From positions 1 through 25,094 of the forward strand of contig CAMAML010000001.1 in the NCBI GenBank assembly GCA_945836835.1: 25,094 nucleotides of DNA, in the 5' to 3' direction. Of this stretch, positions 1 to 5,919 are shown in pieces. A program made the position numbers and the translations under genes. This stretch comes from an uncultured cyanobacterium. Lineage in GTDB: Bacteria; Cyanobacteriota; Vampirovibrionia; Gastranaerophilales; Gastranaerophilaceae. Under the pieces are notes generated by a model. That model searched no databases and was not told the DNA's origin. It saw nothing but the letters and a program-made list of their open reading frames with translations. Within the stretch, counting starts at the first letter, position 1. Each line of letters begins with the position of its first letter.

Positions 1-44
1 GGTTAAAAAATGTTAAAAAAGTGTTATAAATACAAGATTAGTGC

Positions 45-72
45 TTGCATTCAAATATTTTGCAAGTATTAT
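45..72 (+). promoter_or_regulatory. Possible promoter upstream of infA
   Basis: TTGCAT (45-50) and TATTAT (67-72) are separated by 16 bases, a sigma-70-like arrangement. The -10 matches consensus at 5 of 6 positions, while the -35 is weak. The -35 overlaps an inverted repeat, CTTGCA (44-49) with TGCAAG (61-66), which could be an operator or chance. No frame stays open past about position 29, so any upstream gene ends before the window or in its first bases. Confidence 0.35.
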
Positions 73-79
73 ATAAGAG

Positions 80-98
80 TGTCCCGTAAAATGGGACA
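80..98 (+). other. Hairpin in the infA 5' leader
   Basis: TGTCCC (80-85) pairs perfectly with GGGACA (93-98) across a 7-base loop. It lies between the possible promoter and the infA start. No T-run follows, so it is not a terminator. It may be a leader stem that affects stability or translation. Confidence 0.3.
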
Positions 99-138
99 AG
101 CATGCATATGTAGAAAATAGCCGAAAAAGAGGAAATAT

Positions 139-354
139 ATGTCTAAAGACGTAATAGAAATAGAAGGAACAATCATAGAATCCATGCCAAACGCGATGTT
201 TCGGGTGAAGCTGGAAAACGACCACGAAATATTGGCACACATATCGGGCAAGATTAGGAAGAATTTTATCAGAATTTTGCCGGGAGACAGGGTCAGGGTC
301 GAGATGACTCCTTACGATTTGTCAAGAGGCAGAATTACTTTTAGGCTCAAATAG
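139..354 (+). CDS. infA: Translation initiation factor IF-1
   Basis: IF-1 binds the 30S A site during initiation together with IF-2 and IF-3. The 71 residues match the usual length (about 72) and form a single S1/OB-fold domain. Family signatures are visible: IEGTIIESMPNAMFRVKLEN near the start, LAHISGKIRKNFIRILPGD in the middle, and a YDLSRGRITFR end. The start ATG is preceded by a GAGGAA Shine-Dalgarno sequence (131-136). It is the first gene of the ribosomal operon visible here, with rpmJ 40 bases downstream. Identification is secure. Confidence 0.97.
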   Translation: MSKDVIEIEGTIIESMPNAMFRVKLENDHEILAHISGKIRKNFIRILPGDRVRVEMTPYDLSRGRITFRLK

Positions 355-394
355 CGAAATCTCACGAATACAATTAAATATAAAGGAAAAAACA

Positions 395-508
395 ATGAAA
401 GTAAGATCATCGGTAAAGAAAATTTGCGATAAATGCAAATGTATCAAAAGAAAAGGAAGAATAGCAGTTATCTGCGAAAATCCCAAACACAAACAAAGAC
501 AAGGTTAA
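395..508 (+). CDS. rpmJ: 50S ribosomal protein L36 (short zinc-binding form)
   Basis: This 37-residue protein is the small zinc-ribbon protein of the large subunit. It begins MKVRSSVKKICDKCK and ends NPKHKQRQG. Zinc ligands C11, C14, C27 and H32 are all present, so it is the zinc-binding (C+) paralogue. The start is supported by an AAAGGA Shine-Dalgarno sequence at 382-387. Position between infA and rpsM is the conserved one. The stop codon lies in the loop of a hairpin at 499-515, and an unusually long spacer follows. Confidence 0.96.
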   Translation: MKVRSSVKKICDKCKCIKRKGRIAVICENPKHKQRQG

Positions 509-515
509 GCCTTGT
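499..515 (+). other. Hairpin over the rpmJ stop codon
   Basis: ACAAGG (499-504) pairs with CCTTGT (510-515), and the rpmJ TAA sits in the 5-base loop. No U-tract follows, so transcription should continue. It could be an mRNA processing or stabilising structure at the border between rpmJ and the long rpsM leader. Confidence 0.35.
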
Positions 516-731
516 TATGAGGGGTGGGACGGTTAGCCGTTTCGCTGCTCGAGTGCTTTAGGCGAGGGCAAGAATTTTGGATTTATGCAAAAAATTTAAA
601 AGACTTACAGACCGCTTGGAGTGAAAATTAAGGAAGTGCCTGACTTGCGGGCGTAAAACGGCAGGTGGTGAGGAAGTATTTATGCCTCATGTCAAAAAAA
701 ATCTAACAACAAGTAAAGGAGAAAATTAAAC
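516..731 (+). promoter_or_regulatory. Candidate structured leader RNA before rpsM
   Basis: This spacer is over 200 bases long in an operon whose other gaps are mostly below 60. It can form several helices. GGGACGG (526-532) pairs with CCGTTTC (537-543) using two G-U pairs. CTCG (548-551) pairs with CGAG (563-566). CCTG (639-642) pairs with CAGG (662-665). TGAGG (669-673) pairs with CCTCA (685-689). The last helix covers a Shine-Dalgarno sequence and an upstream start codon. In E. coli, S4 represses the same gene run (rpsM-rpsK-rpsD-rpoA-rplQ) through a pseudoknot at rpsM. An equivalent role here is inference; the sequence does not resemble the E. coli element. Confidence 0.4.
682..729 (+). 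CDS. Possible 15-codon upstream ORF ahead of rpsM
   Basis: ATG at 682 opens a 15-codon frame (MPHVKKNLTTSKGEN) that stops at 727-729, two bases before the rpsM start. A GAGGAAG Shine-Dalgarno sequence (670-676) lies 5 bases upstream, well placed. The last codons contain the Shine-Dalgarno sequence of rpsM (AAAGGAG, 715-721). Ribosomes translating this frame would therefore cover that site and then stop beside the rpsM start. Coupling or attenuation is possible, but a chance ORF of this length cannot be excluded. Confidence 0.3.
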   Translation: MPHVKKNLTTSKGEN

Positions 732-1097
732 ATGGCAAGACTGGTAGGGGTAGACTTACCTCGTAACAAAAGAATGATAGTCGCTTTGACATACATTTAC
801 GGTATCGGACCGAAAAGAAGCGAAAACATATTGAAAGCAACGGGAATTTCCCCGGATTTGAGAACCGACGACTTGACGGAAGAAGATATTAAAAACCTTC
901 GTCAAGAATTGGCAAACTACCACATCGAAGGTGACTTGAGACGTGAAGTTTCGATGCACATCAAGCGTTTGCAGGAAATCGGGTCTTACAGAGGCATGCG
1001 TCACAAACGCAACTTGCCTTGCAGAGGTCAAAGAACAAAGACCAACGCAAGAACCCGTCGTGGCAAGAAAAACGGTGCTGTTGCAAAGAAAAAGTAA
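732..1097 (+). CDS. rpsM: 30S ribosomal protein S13
   Basis: S13 sits in the 30S head and contacts tRNA and the large subunit. The 121 residues match the family length. Visible signatures are VDLPRNKRMIVALTYIYGIG at the N-terminus, GSYRGMRHKRNLPCRGQRTKTNART (helix-two-turn-helix and RNA-binding tail), and a basic KKNGAVAKKK end. The ATG follows AAAGGAG (715-721). It is the first gene of the S4-regulated alpha operon in E. coli, preceded here by a candidate leader RNA. rpsK begins 50 bases downstream. Confidence 0.97.
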   Translation: MARLVGVDLPRNKRMIVALTYIYGIGPKRSENILKATGISPDLRTDDLTEEDIKNLRQELANYHIEGDLRREVSMHIKRLQEIGSYRGMRHKRNLPCRGQRTKTNARTRRGKKNGAVAKKK

Positions 1098-1147
1098 GAT
1101 TACAATAATATAAATAAAAATAAGCAATAAGAAAAAGGATAATAAAA

Positions 1148-1534
1148 ATGGCAAGACCAACTAAAACTAAGAAAAAGGAAAAGAAAAACGTATTGCAAGG
1201 TGTTGTGCATATACAATCAACCTTCAACAATACAATAGTAACTTCTACCGACACGCAAGGTAATGCTATTGCTTGGGCAACCGCAGGTGCAAGCGGGTTT
1301 AAGGGTGCAAGAAAAGGTACTCCGTTTGCTGCACAATCGGCAGCCGAAATGGTAGCTAAGAAATCCATCGACCAAGGCATGAAAAAGGTTGAAGTTTACA
1401 TCAAAGGACCGGGTTCGGGCAGAGAAACCGCAATCAGAGCAATCCAAGCGGCAGGATTGGAAATCACTCTTATCAGAGACGTTACCCCAATCCCTCACAA
1501 CGGATGTCGTCCTCCAAAGAAACGTAGAGTATAA
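1148..1534 (+). CDS. rpsK: 30S ribosomal protein S11
   Basis: S11 lies on the 30S platform near the Shine-Dalgarno helix. The 128-residue protein shows the family core: GVVHIQSTFNNTIVTSTDTQG, AGASGFKGARKGTPFAAQ, KGPGSGRETAIRAIQAAGL and the conserved end RDVTPIPHNGCRPPKKRRV. An AAGGA site (1135-1139) is correctly spaced from the ATG. The basic N-terminal extension (PTKTKKKEKKN) is normal for the family. A 213-base structured spacer separates it from rpsD. Confidence 0.97.
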   Translation: MARPTKTKKKEKKNVLQGVVHIQSTFNNTIVTSTDTQGNAIAWATAGASGFKGARKGTPFAAQSAAEMVAKKSIDQGMKKVEVYIKGPGSGRETAIRAIQAAGLEITLIRDVTPIPHNGCRPPKKRRV

Positions 1535-1747
1535 TCTTTGACGTTTCAAGGTTGTGCGTGCCACGAAATAAATTGGGCATGGCAGCCGAAAGTAAACCCC
1601 GTTTTCCGTTAAAAGTTTTGGGCGTAAAAGTTCCGAAATAGAAGGCGGGGGGGCGGGAAAAGAACAAGTGATAACGGTGGGGGCTTACGGTGTTAGCCGA
1701 CTCGTAAACCATAGATGCCCCACAACAATGAAAAGGAGAAATTAAAA
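1535..1747 (+). promoter_or_regulatory. Candidate structured leader RNA before rpsD
   Basis: This G-rich spacer ends in a strong nested hairpin. GTGGGG (1677-1682) pairs with CCCCAC (1718-1723), enclosing TTACG (1685-1689) paired with CGTAA (1703-1707). The hairpin ends 10 bases before the rpsD Shine-Dalgarno sequence. TGCCA and TGGCA near 1560-1585 can form another stem, and a run of seven G lies at 1647-1653. Three short motifs recur in the spacer before rpsM: GTTAGCCG, GGGCGTAAAA and ATGCCyCA. No convincing gene is seen; the longest ATG frame with no Shine-Dalgarno (1579-1641) has 20 codons. S4 autoregulation is the natural hypothesis. Confidence 0.4.
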
Positions 1748-2350
1748 ATGGCTAGATATACAGGACCTTCAAACAAATTATTCAGAAATAAAAAGGTTAA
1801 GGATTTGTCAAACAGAAAATTGACATCATCCATGAGACAAAGTGCTTCGGGTCAACACGGTGCAGTCAGAAAGAAACTTTCCGAATATGCAATCCACTTG
1901 GCCGAAAAGCAAAAAATCAGATACACTTACCTCGTAAGTGAAAAACAATTTGAAAGATGCTACAATGAAGCAGCTCGCAGAAAAGGGGTTACGGGTACAA
2001 TCCTCCTCCAAATTATGGAATCGAGATTGGACAACGTTCTTTTCAGAGCAGGTTTCGGCATCACAAGAAAGCAATCGAGACAAATTGTTAATCACGGACA
2101 CGTTCTTGTTAACGGCAAGAAAGTTGATATTCCGTCATTTGCTGTTAAAGCGGGTGACGTAATCACTATTAAATCCAACAGCTCTCAATTCTTGAAATCC
2201 GTTATGGATATGATTGATATGGCTTGTGCTCCGGCTTGGATGACAATCGACAAAGAAGCTTTGAAAATCACTTTCGACAGAATTCCTGAAAGAGAAGAAT
2301 TGGATTCCGAAATTAAAGAACAACTCGTAATTGAATATTATTCTAAGTAG
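1748..2350 (+). CDS. rpsD: 30S ribosomal protein S4
   Basis: S4 nucleates 30S assembly and in many bacteria represses its own operon. From ATG 1748 the protein is 200 residues, the family length, starting MARYTGPSNKLFRNKKVKDL. An in-frame ATG at 1715 would add 11 residues, but AGGAG at 1734-1738 and the normal S4 N-terminus favour 1748. The S4 RNA-binding domain is visible (ESRLDNVLFRAGFGITRKQS, then NHGHVLVNGKKVDIPS). The N-terminus lacks the Cys cluster of zinc-binding S4 forms. Its place between rpsK and rpoA is common in bacteria, though from general knowledge it is not the typical arrangement in photosynthetic Cyanobacteria. Confidence 0.96.
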   Translation: MARYTGPSNKLFRNKKVKDLSNRKLTSSMRQSASGQHGAVRKKLSEYAIHLAEKQKIRYTYLVSEKQFERCYNEAARRKGVTGTILLQIMESRLDNVLFRAGFGITRKQSRQIVNHGHVLVNGKKVDIPSFAVKAGDVITIKSNSSQFLKSVMDMIDMACAPAWMTIDKEALKITFDRIPEREELDSEIKEQLVIEYYSK

Positions 2351-2398
2351 TGGTTTAATTTAAGCTTTTTAATCGAAGCAAAGTTAATCCGAGTATCG

Positions 2399-2412
2399 CG
2401 GGTATAATCCCG
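2399..2412 (+). other. Small hairpin containing TATAAT before rpoA
   Basis: CGGG (2399-2402) pairs with CCCG (2409-2412), with TATAAT as the loop (2403-2408). It lies in the 96-base spacer between rpsD and rpoA. The TATAAT could be a -10 element for an internal rpoA promoter, but no good -35 is found at 16-18 bases. The rest of the spacer shows nothing notable. Confidence 0.25.
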
Positions 2413-2446
2413 AATAGTTATTAAAAAAAACTAGGAGATTAAAAGA

Positions 2447-3415
2447 ATGGAATTAAAAATTAAATGCGTTAATACTACAACAAGTTCAGACGGTTCTCAA
2501 TACGGAAAGTTCGTTATTGAACCTTTGGAAAAAGGGTTTGGTACGACAATCGGGAACTCTTTAAGACGCGTACTTTTGTCAAGTCTTGAAGGAACAGCCG
2601 TTACATCCGCAAGAATAGAAGGTATTACTCACGAATACACCGCTATTCCGGGCGTATTGGAAGACGTTATCGACGTAATGTTGAACTTGAAGGGGTTGGT
2701 TGTAAAGACCGATTCCAATGAACCTCAACATTTGCGTATAGACGTTGACAAACCGGGTGCTGTACTTGCCGGTGATATTCAATTACCTGCGGGCGTAAAA
2801 GTTGTAAACCCTGACTGGTTGATTTGTACGGTATCGGAAGGCGGAAGTTTCCACGCAGACATTATCGTAGAAACCGGTAAAGGTTACGAACCTCATGACG
2901 TGCCTCGTGATGCAAGAGGCGTTTCTATTGACGTTTTGCCTATCGACGCAACATTTATGCCTATCAAGAGAGTCAGCTACAACGTAGAAAACACTCGTGT
3001 AGGTGATTCTATCGACTTTGACAAATTGACTTTGGAAATTTGGTCAAACGGATCAATCGAAGTTACAACCGCATTGAGCCAAGCATCCAATCTGTTAATC
3101 GACCACTTCATGCAAATAGCCGCAATCACGGGGCAGCCTGTTGTTGCACCGGTTGCACCGGTTGAAGAAGTTGTTGAGGAAACGGAAACCGTTCCGACTA
3201 TGACAATCGAAGAATTGGAGTTGTCGGTCAGAGCCTACAACTGCTTGAAAAGAGCGAGCATCAACTCAATGGCGGAATTGTTGAAGAAATCGGAACACGA
3301 TTTGTTGAACATTAAGAATTTCGGTAAAAAATCTTCCGACGAAGTAATCGAAAGACTTCACCATTTCGGATTGGACTTAGCTCCAAACCCTGAAATCGAA
3401 GAAGAAATCGGTTAA
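2447..3415 (+). CDS. rpoA: DNA-directed RNA polymerase alpha subunit
   Basis: The alpha subunit dimerises to scaffold RNA polymerase assembly and contacts upstream promoter DNA and activators. The 322-residue length is normal. The N-terminal domain occupies about residues 1-228, with the hallmark EPLEKGFGTTIGNSLRRVLL and IPGVLEDVIDVMLNLKGL. A flexible Pro/Val/Glu linker follows (about 229-255). The helix-hairpin-helix C-terminal domain includes LSVRAYNCLKRASINSMAEL and LNIKNFGKKSSDEVIERL. AGGAG at 2433-2437 supports the start. It sits in the conserved rpsD-rpoA-rplQ order. Confidence 0.97.
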   Translation: MELKIKCVNTTTSSDGSQYGKFVIEPLEKGFGTTIGNSLRRVLLSSLEGTAVTSARIEGITHEYTAIPGVLEDVIDVMLNLKGLVVKTDSNEPQHLRIDVDKPGAVLAGDIQLPAGVKVVNPDWLICTVSEGGSFHADIIVETGKGYEPHDVPRDARGVSIDVLPIDATFMPIKRVSYNVENTRVGDSIDFDKLTLEIWSNGSIEVTTALSQASNLLIDHFMQIAAITGQPVVAPVAPVEEVVEETETVPTMTIEELELSVRAYNCLKRASINSMAELLKKSEHDLLNIKNFGKKSSDEVIERLHHFGLDLAPNPEIEEEIG

Positions 3416-3470
3416 GTATTCGGGAAAATAAAGAAAACACAAAAACAAATAAATATAAGGAAAGACAAAA

Positions 3471-3899
3471 ATGAGACACATGACAAAAAAACATACGCTA
3501 AGCAAGGCAAAGGATCAAAGAGATGCCCTGTTGCGTGCATTGGCTACTGAACTTTTTGTACATGGTGAAATCAAAACGACAATGGCAAGAGCAAAAGCTT
3601 TGAAACCATATGCCGAAGCGATTATCACACTTGCTAAAAGAGGCGATTTGCACGCAATTCGTCAAGCGGCAAGACACATTTACAACAAAGAAACGGGCAA
3701 ATTCATCGACCTTAAGACGGGCGAAGTATTTGACGAAGCAGTTGCCGATAAAAAGTTAGCACCGCAAACGGTTTTGAGAAAGTTGTTTGTGGTAATCGGA
3801 AAGAACTACACCGACAGAAAAGGCGGATACACAAGAATTTTCAGACTTCCGCCACGTCGCGGTGATGCTTCCGAAATGGCTTTAATCCAGTTGGTATAA
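3471..3899 (+). CDS. rplQ: 50S ribosomal protein L17 with an internal insertion
   Basis: L17 lies near the exit tunnel of the large subunit. The protein has 142 residues. The core reads DQRDALLRALATELFVHGEI and IKTTMARAKALKPYAEAIITLAK, then GGYTRIFRLPPRRGDASEMALIQLV. The wording is closer to remembered cyanobacterial L17 than to E. coli L17. Residues about 73-98 (ETGKFIDLKTGEVFDEAVADKK and flanks) are extra relative to those proteins, where the helix before GGYTR follows directly. AAGGA at 3457-3461 supports the start. truA begins 6 bases after the stop. Confidence 0.95.
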   Translation: MRHMTKKHTLSKAKDQRDALLRALATELFVHGEIKTTMARAKALKPYAEAIITLAKRGDLHAIRQAARHIYNKETGKFIDLKTGEVFDEAVADKKLAPQTVLRKLFVVIGKNYTDRKGGYTRIFRLPPRRGDASEMALIQLV

Positions 3900-3905
3900 G
3901 CCGTA

Positions 3906-4721
3906 ATGCGATATGCTTTAAGGGTTCAGTACATCGGAAAGAACTATGCCGGCTCGCAGTTGCAGTTGTGTAACGGAAAACCGATAGAGGGGCGTCCGAC
4001 AATACAGGGAGAACTCGAAAAAGCACTTTGTACTTTGATAAAAAACAACAATCGTAACTCTTGTGAAGAACCTTGCGGGACTTCGCAAGAAGGTACGGTT
4101 GGATATAAAAGACCGATAAAGGCAATCTTTTCCGGAAGAACCGACAGAGGTGTTAATTCAAAAGGGCAGATAATACATTTTGATACTGATGAACGTATTG
4201 TTGCTTCAAAGTTCCTGTACCAAATGAATGAAATTTTGCCCGATGATATTTCTGTCGACAGCTTAAGGGGAGTTGATGAAAAGTTTCACGCTCAAAAGTC
4301 CGCCAAAAGTCGTCATTACGTTTTCGAGTTTATCCACAGAAGATGTAAGGAGGCGTTTGACGGGGACTTGATGAGGATTAAGTATCCGATAGATATTGAT
4401 AGAATGCAAAAGTCTTTGGATTATTTAATCGGTGAACATGATTTTTCGAGCTTCAAAAGCTCCGGAACGCTTAACCCGAGCAAAGTTTGCACTATCACGA
4501 CCGCGACTTGTCGCAAGGTCGGTGATAGGGTTTTCATTGATATTGAAGGGAACAGGTTTCTTTATAATATGGTGAGAACGATAGTCGGCACGCTCCTTGA
4601 AATTGAGGGGCATAACTTACCTGCGGAACACATGAAAGAGGTTCTGGAGGCAAGGGATCGGACAAAAGCCGGTCAGACCGTCAGTCCGTACGGATTGACA
4701 CTTTTAGAAGTAACATATTAA
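3906..4721 (+). CDS. truA: tRNA pseudouridine synthase A
   Basis: TruA converts uridines 38-40 of the tRNA anticodon stem to pseudouridine. The protein has 271 residues. The catalytic motif SGRTDRGVNSKGQ is present, with D80 as the catalytic aspartate. Other family blocks are VQYIGKNYAGSQLQ, HAQKSAKSRHYVFEF and GNRFLYNMVRTIVGTLLEI. The stretch before the motif (about residues 46-70) is some 20 residues longer than in E. coli TruA, which places D80 later than usual. No clear Shine-Dalgarno sequence precedes the ATG, so coupling with rplQ is likely. The rplQ-truA-rplM-rpsI order is known from Cyanobacteria and Firmicutes. Confidence 0.95.
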   Translation: MRYALRVQYIGKNYAGSQLQLCNGKPIEGRPTIQGELEKALCTLIKNNNRNSCEEPCGTSQEGTVGYKRPIKAIFSGRTDRGVNSKGQIIHFDTDERIVASKFLYQMNEILPDDISVDSLRGVDEKFHAQKSAKSRHYVFEFIHRRCKEAFDGDLMRIKYPIDIDRMQKSLDYLIGEHDFSSFKSSGTLNPSKVCTITTATCRKVGDRVFIDIEGNRFLYNMVRTIVGTLLEIEGHNLPAEHMKEVLEARDRTKAGQTVSPYGLTLLEVTY

Positions 4722-4744
4722 ACAAATATAACGGAGTAAAAAGC

Positions 4745-5182
4745 ATGAAAACATATTCAGCAAAACCTCTACAAGTTGAAAGAAAATGGTATTTGATTGA
4801 TGCCGAAGGCGAAGTATTAGGTCGCTTGGCAACAAGAATTGCCAACATCTTGAGAGGAAAGAATAAACCTGAATACACCCCAAACGTTGACACGGGCGAC
4901 TTTGTTGTTGTAATCAACGCAGAAAAGGTTGTAGTTTCGGGTAAAAAAGAAACAGACAAAATCTATTTGCACCACACGGGTTATCCGGGCGGTTTGAAGA
5001 GTGCGTCTTTCAAGGAATTGATGGAAAAAGACGGCACTTTGGCTTTGACAAAGGCTGTAAAGGGCATGCTCCCTCACAACACTTTGGGTGCTGAACAGTT
5101 GACCAAGTTGAAGGTTTACGCAGGTCCGGAACATCCTCACGCAGCTCAAAAACCAATCGTTTTAGAAAAGGAGGCTAAATAA
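4745..5182 (+). CDS. rplM: 50S ribosomal protein L13
   Basis: L13 is an early assembly protein of the large subunit. The 145 residues match the family. Signatures are KWYLIDAEGEVLGRLATRIANILRG, YTPNVDTGDFVVVINAEKV, YLHHTGYPGGLK and AVKGMLPHNTLGAEQLTKLKVYAGPEHPH. A GGAG Shine-Dalgarno sequence lies at 4733-4736. The stop TAA shares one base with the rpsI ATG (TAATG). That overlap indicates translational coupling of this conserved pair. Confidence 0.97.
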   Translation: MKTYSAKPLQVERKWYLIDAEGEVLGRLATRIANILRGKNKPEYTPNVDTGDFVVVINAEKVVVSGKKETDKIYLHHTGYPGGLKSASFKELMEKDGTLALTKAVKGMLPHNTLGAEQLTKLKVYAGPEHPHAAQKPIVLEKEAK

Positions 5183-5577
5183 TGGCAGATAAAGAAATTA
5201 TGGCAACAGGCCGTAGAAAGACTTCTATCGCAGTTGTTAAGCTGGTAAAAGGCAAAGGCAGAATTTTCGTAAACGGAAAGACTTTGAGAAACTACATCGG
5301 CAACAGACCTGCCGTTGAGATGTTGGTTTACAGACCGCTTGTTTTGACCGACAACCAAGAAAATTATGATGTCAGAGTAAAAGCAATCGGCGGCGGTGTT
5401 GTTTCGCAATGCGGTGCAATCAGACACGGTATCTCAAGAGCTTTGGTAAAAGCTAACGAAGAATACAGAAACGTATTAAGAATGGAAGGGTTGTTGACTC
5501 GTGACCCTAGGGTTAAAGAACGTAAGAAATACGGTAGAAAACGTGCAAGAAAACGTTTCCAATTCTCAAAACGTTAA
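5182..5577 (+). CDS. rpsI: 30S ribosomal protein S9
   Basis: S9 sits in the 30S head, and its C-terminal tail reaches the P-site tRNA. The 131-residue protein shows ATGRRKTSIAVVKLVKGKG, FVNGKTLRNYIGNR and IGGGVVSQCGAIRHGISRAL. It ends in the invariant tail LLTRDPRVKERKKYGRKRARKRFQFSKR (last residues SKR). The Shine-Dalgarno sequence AAGGAGG (5168-5174) lies inside rplM. It is the last gene of the operon; a strong terminator follows 38 bases after the stop. Confidence 0.97.
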   Translation: MADKEIMATGRRKTSIAVVKLVKGKGRIFVNGKTLRNYIGNRPAVEMLVYRPLVLTDNQENYDVRVKAIGGGVVSQCGAIRHGISRALVKANEEYRNVLRMEGLLTRDPRVKERKKYGRKRARKRFQFSKR

Positions 5578-5615
5578 TCGAAATTGCCTATTGTTTGGCA
5601 AAAACAGGAAAGAAA

Positions 5616-5646
5616 AGCGAACCGTTTTCAGCGGTTCGCTTTTTTT
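5616..5646 (+). terminator. Intrinsic terminator of the ribosomal operon
   Basis: AGCGAACCG (5616-5624) pairs perfectly with CGGTTCGCT (5632-5640) across a 7-base loop (TTTTCAG), followed by a T-run to 5646. A-T pairs extend the stem at its base. It ends the infA-rpsI operon. Confidence 0.95.
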
Positions 5647-5669
5647 GTAGGAAAAATTACACATTCATC

Positions 5670-5698
5670 TTGACATGGGATTTTGTTTCAGGTAAGAT
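5670..5698 (+). promoter_or_regulatory. Promoter of the Met-rich peptide transcript
   Basis: A perfect TTGACA -35 (5670-5675) is followed by a 17-base spacer and TAAGAT (5693-5698). It lies directly after the operon terminator and drives only the short unit that ends at the next terminator. Transcription should begin near 5705, giving an RNA of about 180 bases. Confidence 0.75.
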
Positions 5699-5724
5699 TT
5701 TTGACGTAAGCAATTAAAAGGATA

Positions 5725-5820
5725 ATGATTTTGAAAAACGGTTCGACAAAAATGATGTCTATGGCTATGATGAGCATGCAAATGATGATGTGCATGCTGG
5801 CTTTGACGTGTCGAATGTGA
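5725..5820 (+). CDS. Methionine-rich small hydrophobic peptide, unknown function
   Basis: A frame of 31 codons from ATG 5725, or 29 from TTG 5731. The AAAGGA Shine-Dalgarno sequence (5717-5722) is 2 bases from the ATG but 8 from the TTG, so the TTG is the likelier start. Twelve of 31 residues are Met; the core (residues 10-24) reads MMSMAMMSMQMMMCM. Two Cys (C23, C29) follow. Residues about 10-27 are hydrophobic enough to insert into or lie on a membrane. It has its own promoter and terminator and no partner gene. Met plus Cys could bind copper(I) or silver, or act as an oxidant-sensitive segment; both are guesses. I do not recognise the family. It could instead be an incidental ORF in a small RNA. 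Confidence 0.6.
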   Translation: MILKNGSTKMMSMAMMSMQMMMCMLALTCRM

Positions 5821-5847
5821 GTTTTTTGATTTACATAAGATGTTGTT

Positions 5848-5884
5848 AAAGTCGGATTTGAAGATTTTCAAGTCCGACTTTTTT
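5848..5884 (+). terminator. Strong intrinsic terminator after the Met-rich peptide
   Basis: A 15-bp stem (5848-5862 with 5867-5881, one G-U pair) has a 4-base loop and runs into six T (5879-5884). It closes the short transcript begun at about 5705 and isolates the downstream gene. Confidence 0.9.
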
Positions 5885-5919
5885 ATTGAGTACGAGTTTT
5901 TAAAAGGAATTATGAAGAA

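Noticed and set aside
524..631. GTG-started frame of 35 codons in the spacer before rpsM
   Set aside because: The Shine-Dalgarno spacing is poor, GTG is a weak start, the frame ends without a partner, and helices explain the region better. It could be a gene remnant, but nothing supports that.
1644..1683. G-quadruplex in the rpsD leader (seven-G run plus other G tracts)
   Set aside because: One needed loop would be over 20 bases, and the last G tract is better used in the GTGGGG/CCCCAC stem. Left as a minor possibility.
1715..1747. Upstream in-frame ATG as the start of rpsD
   Set aside because: The AGGAG site at 1734-1738 and the conserved MARYTGP N-terminus place the start at 1748. The 1715 ATG has no Shine-Dalgarno sequence and lies in a hairpin strand.
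5665..5871. 68-codon reverse-strand frame rich in His opposite the Met-rich peptide
   Set aside because: ATG codons read backwards in register give CAT (His), so the His run is a shadow. The promoter, Shine-Dalgarno sequence and terminators are all oriented forward, and the reverse frame would start inside the terminator hairpin.
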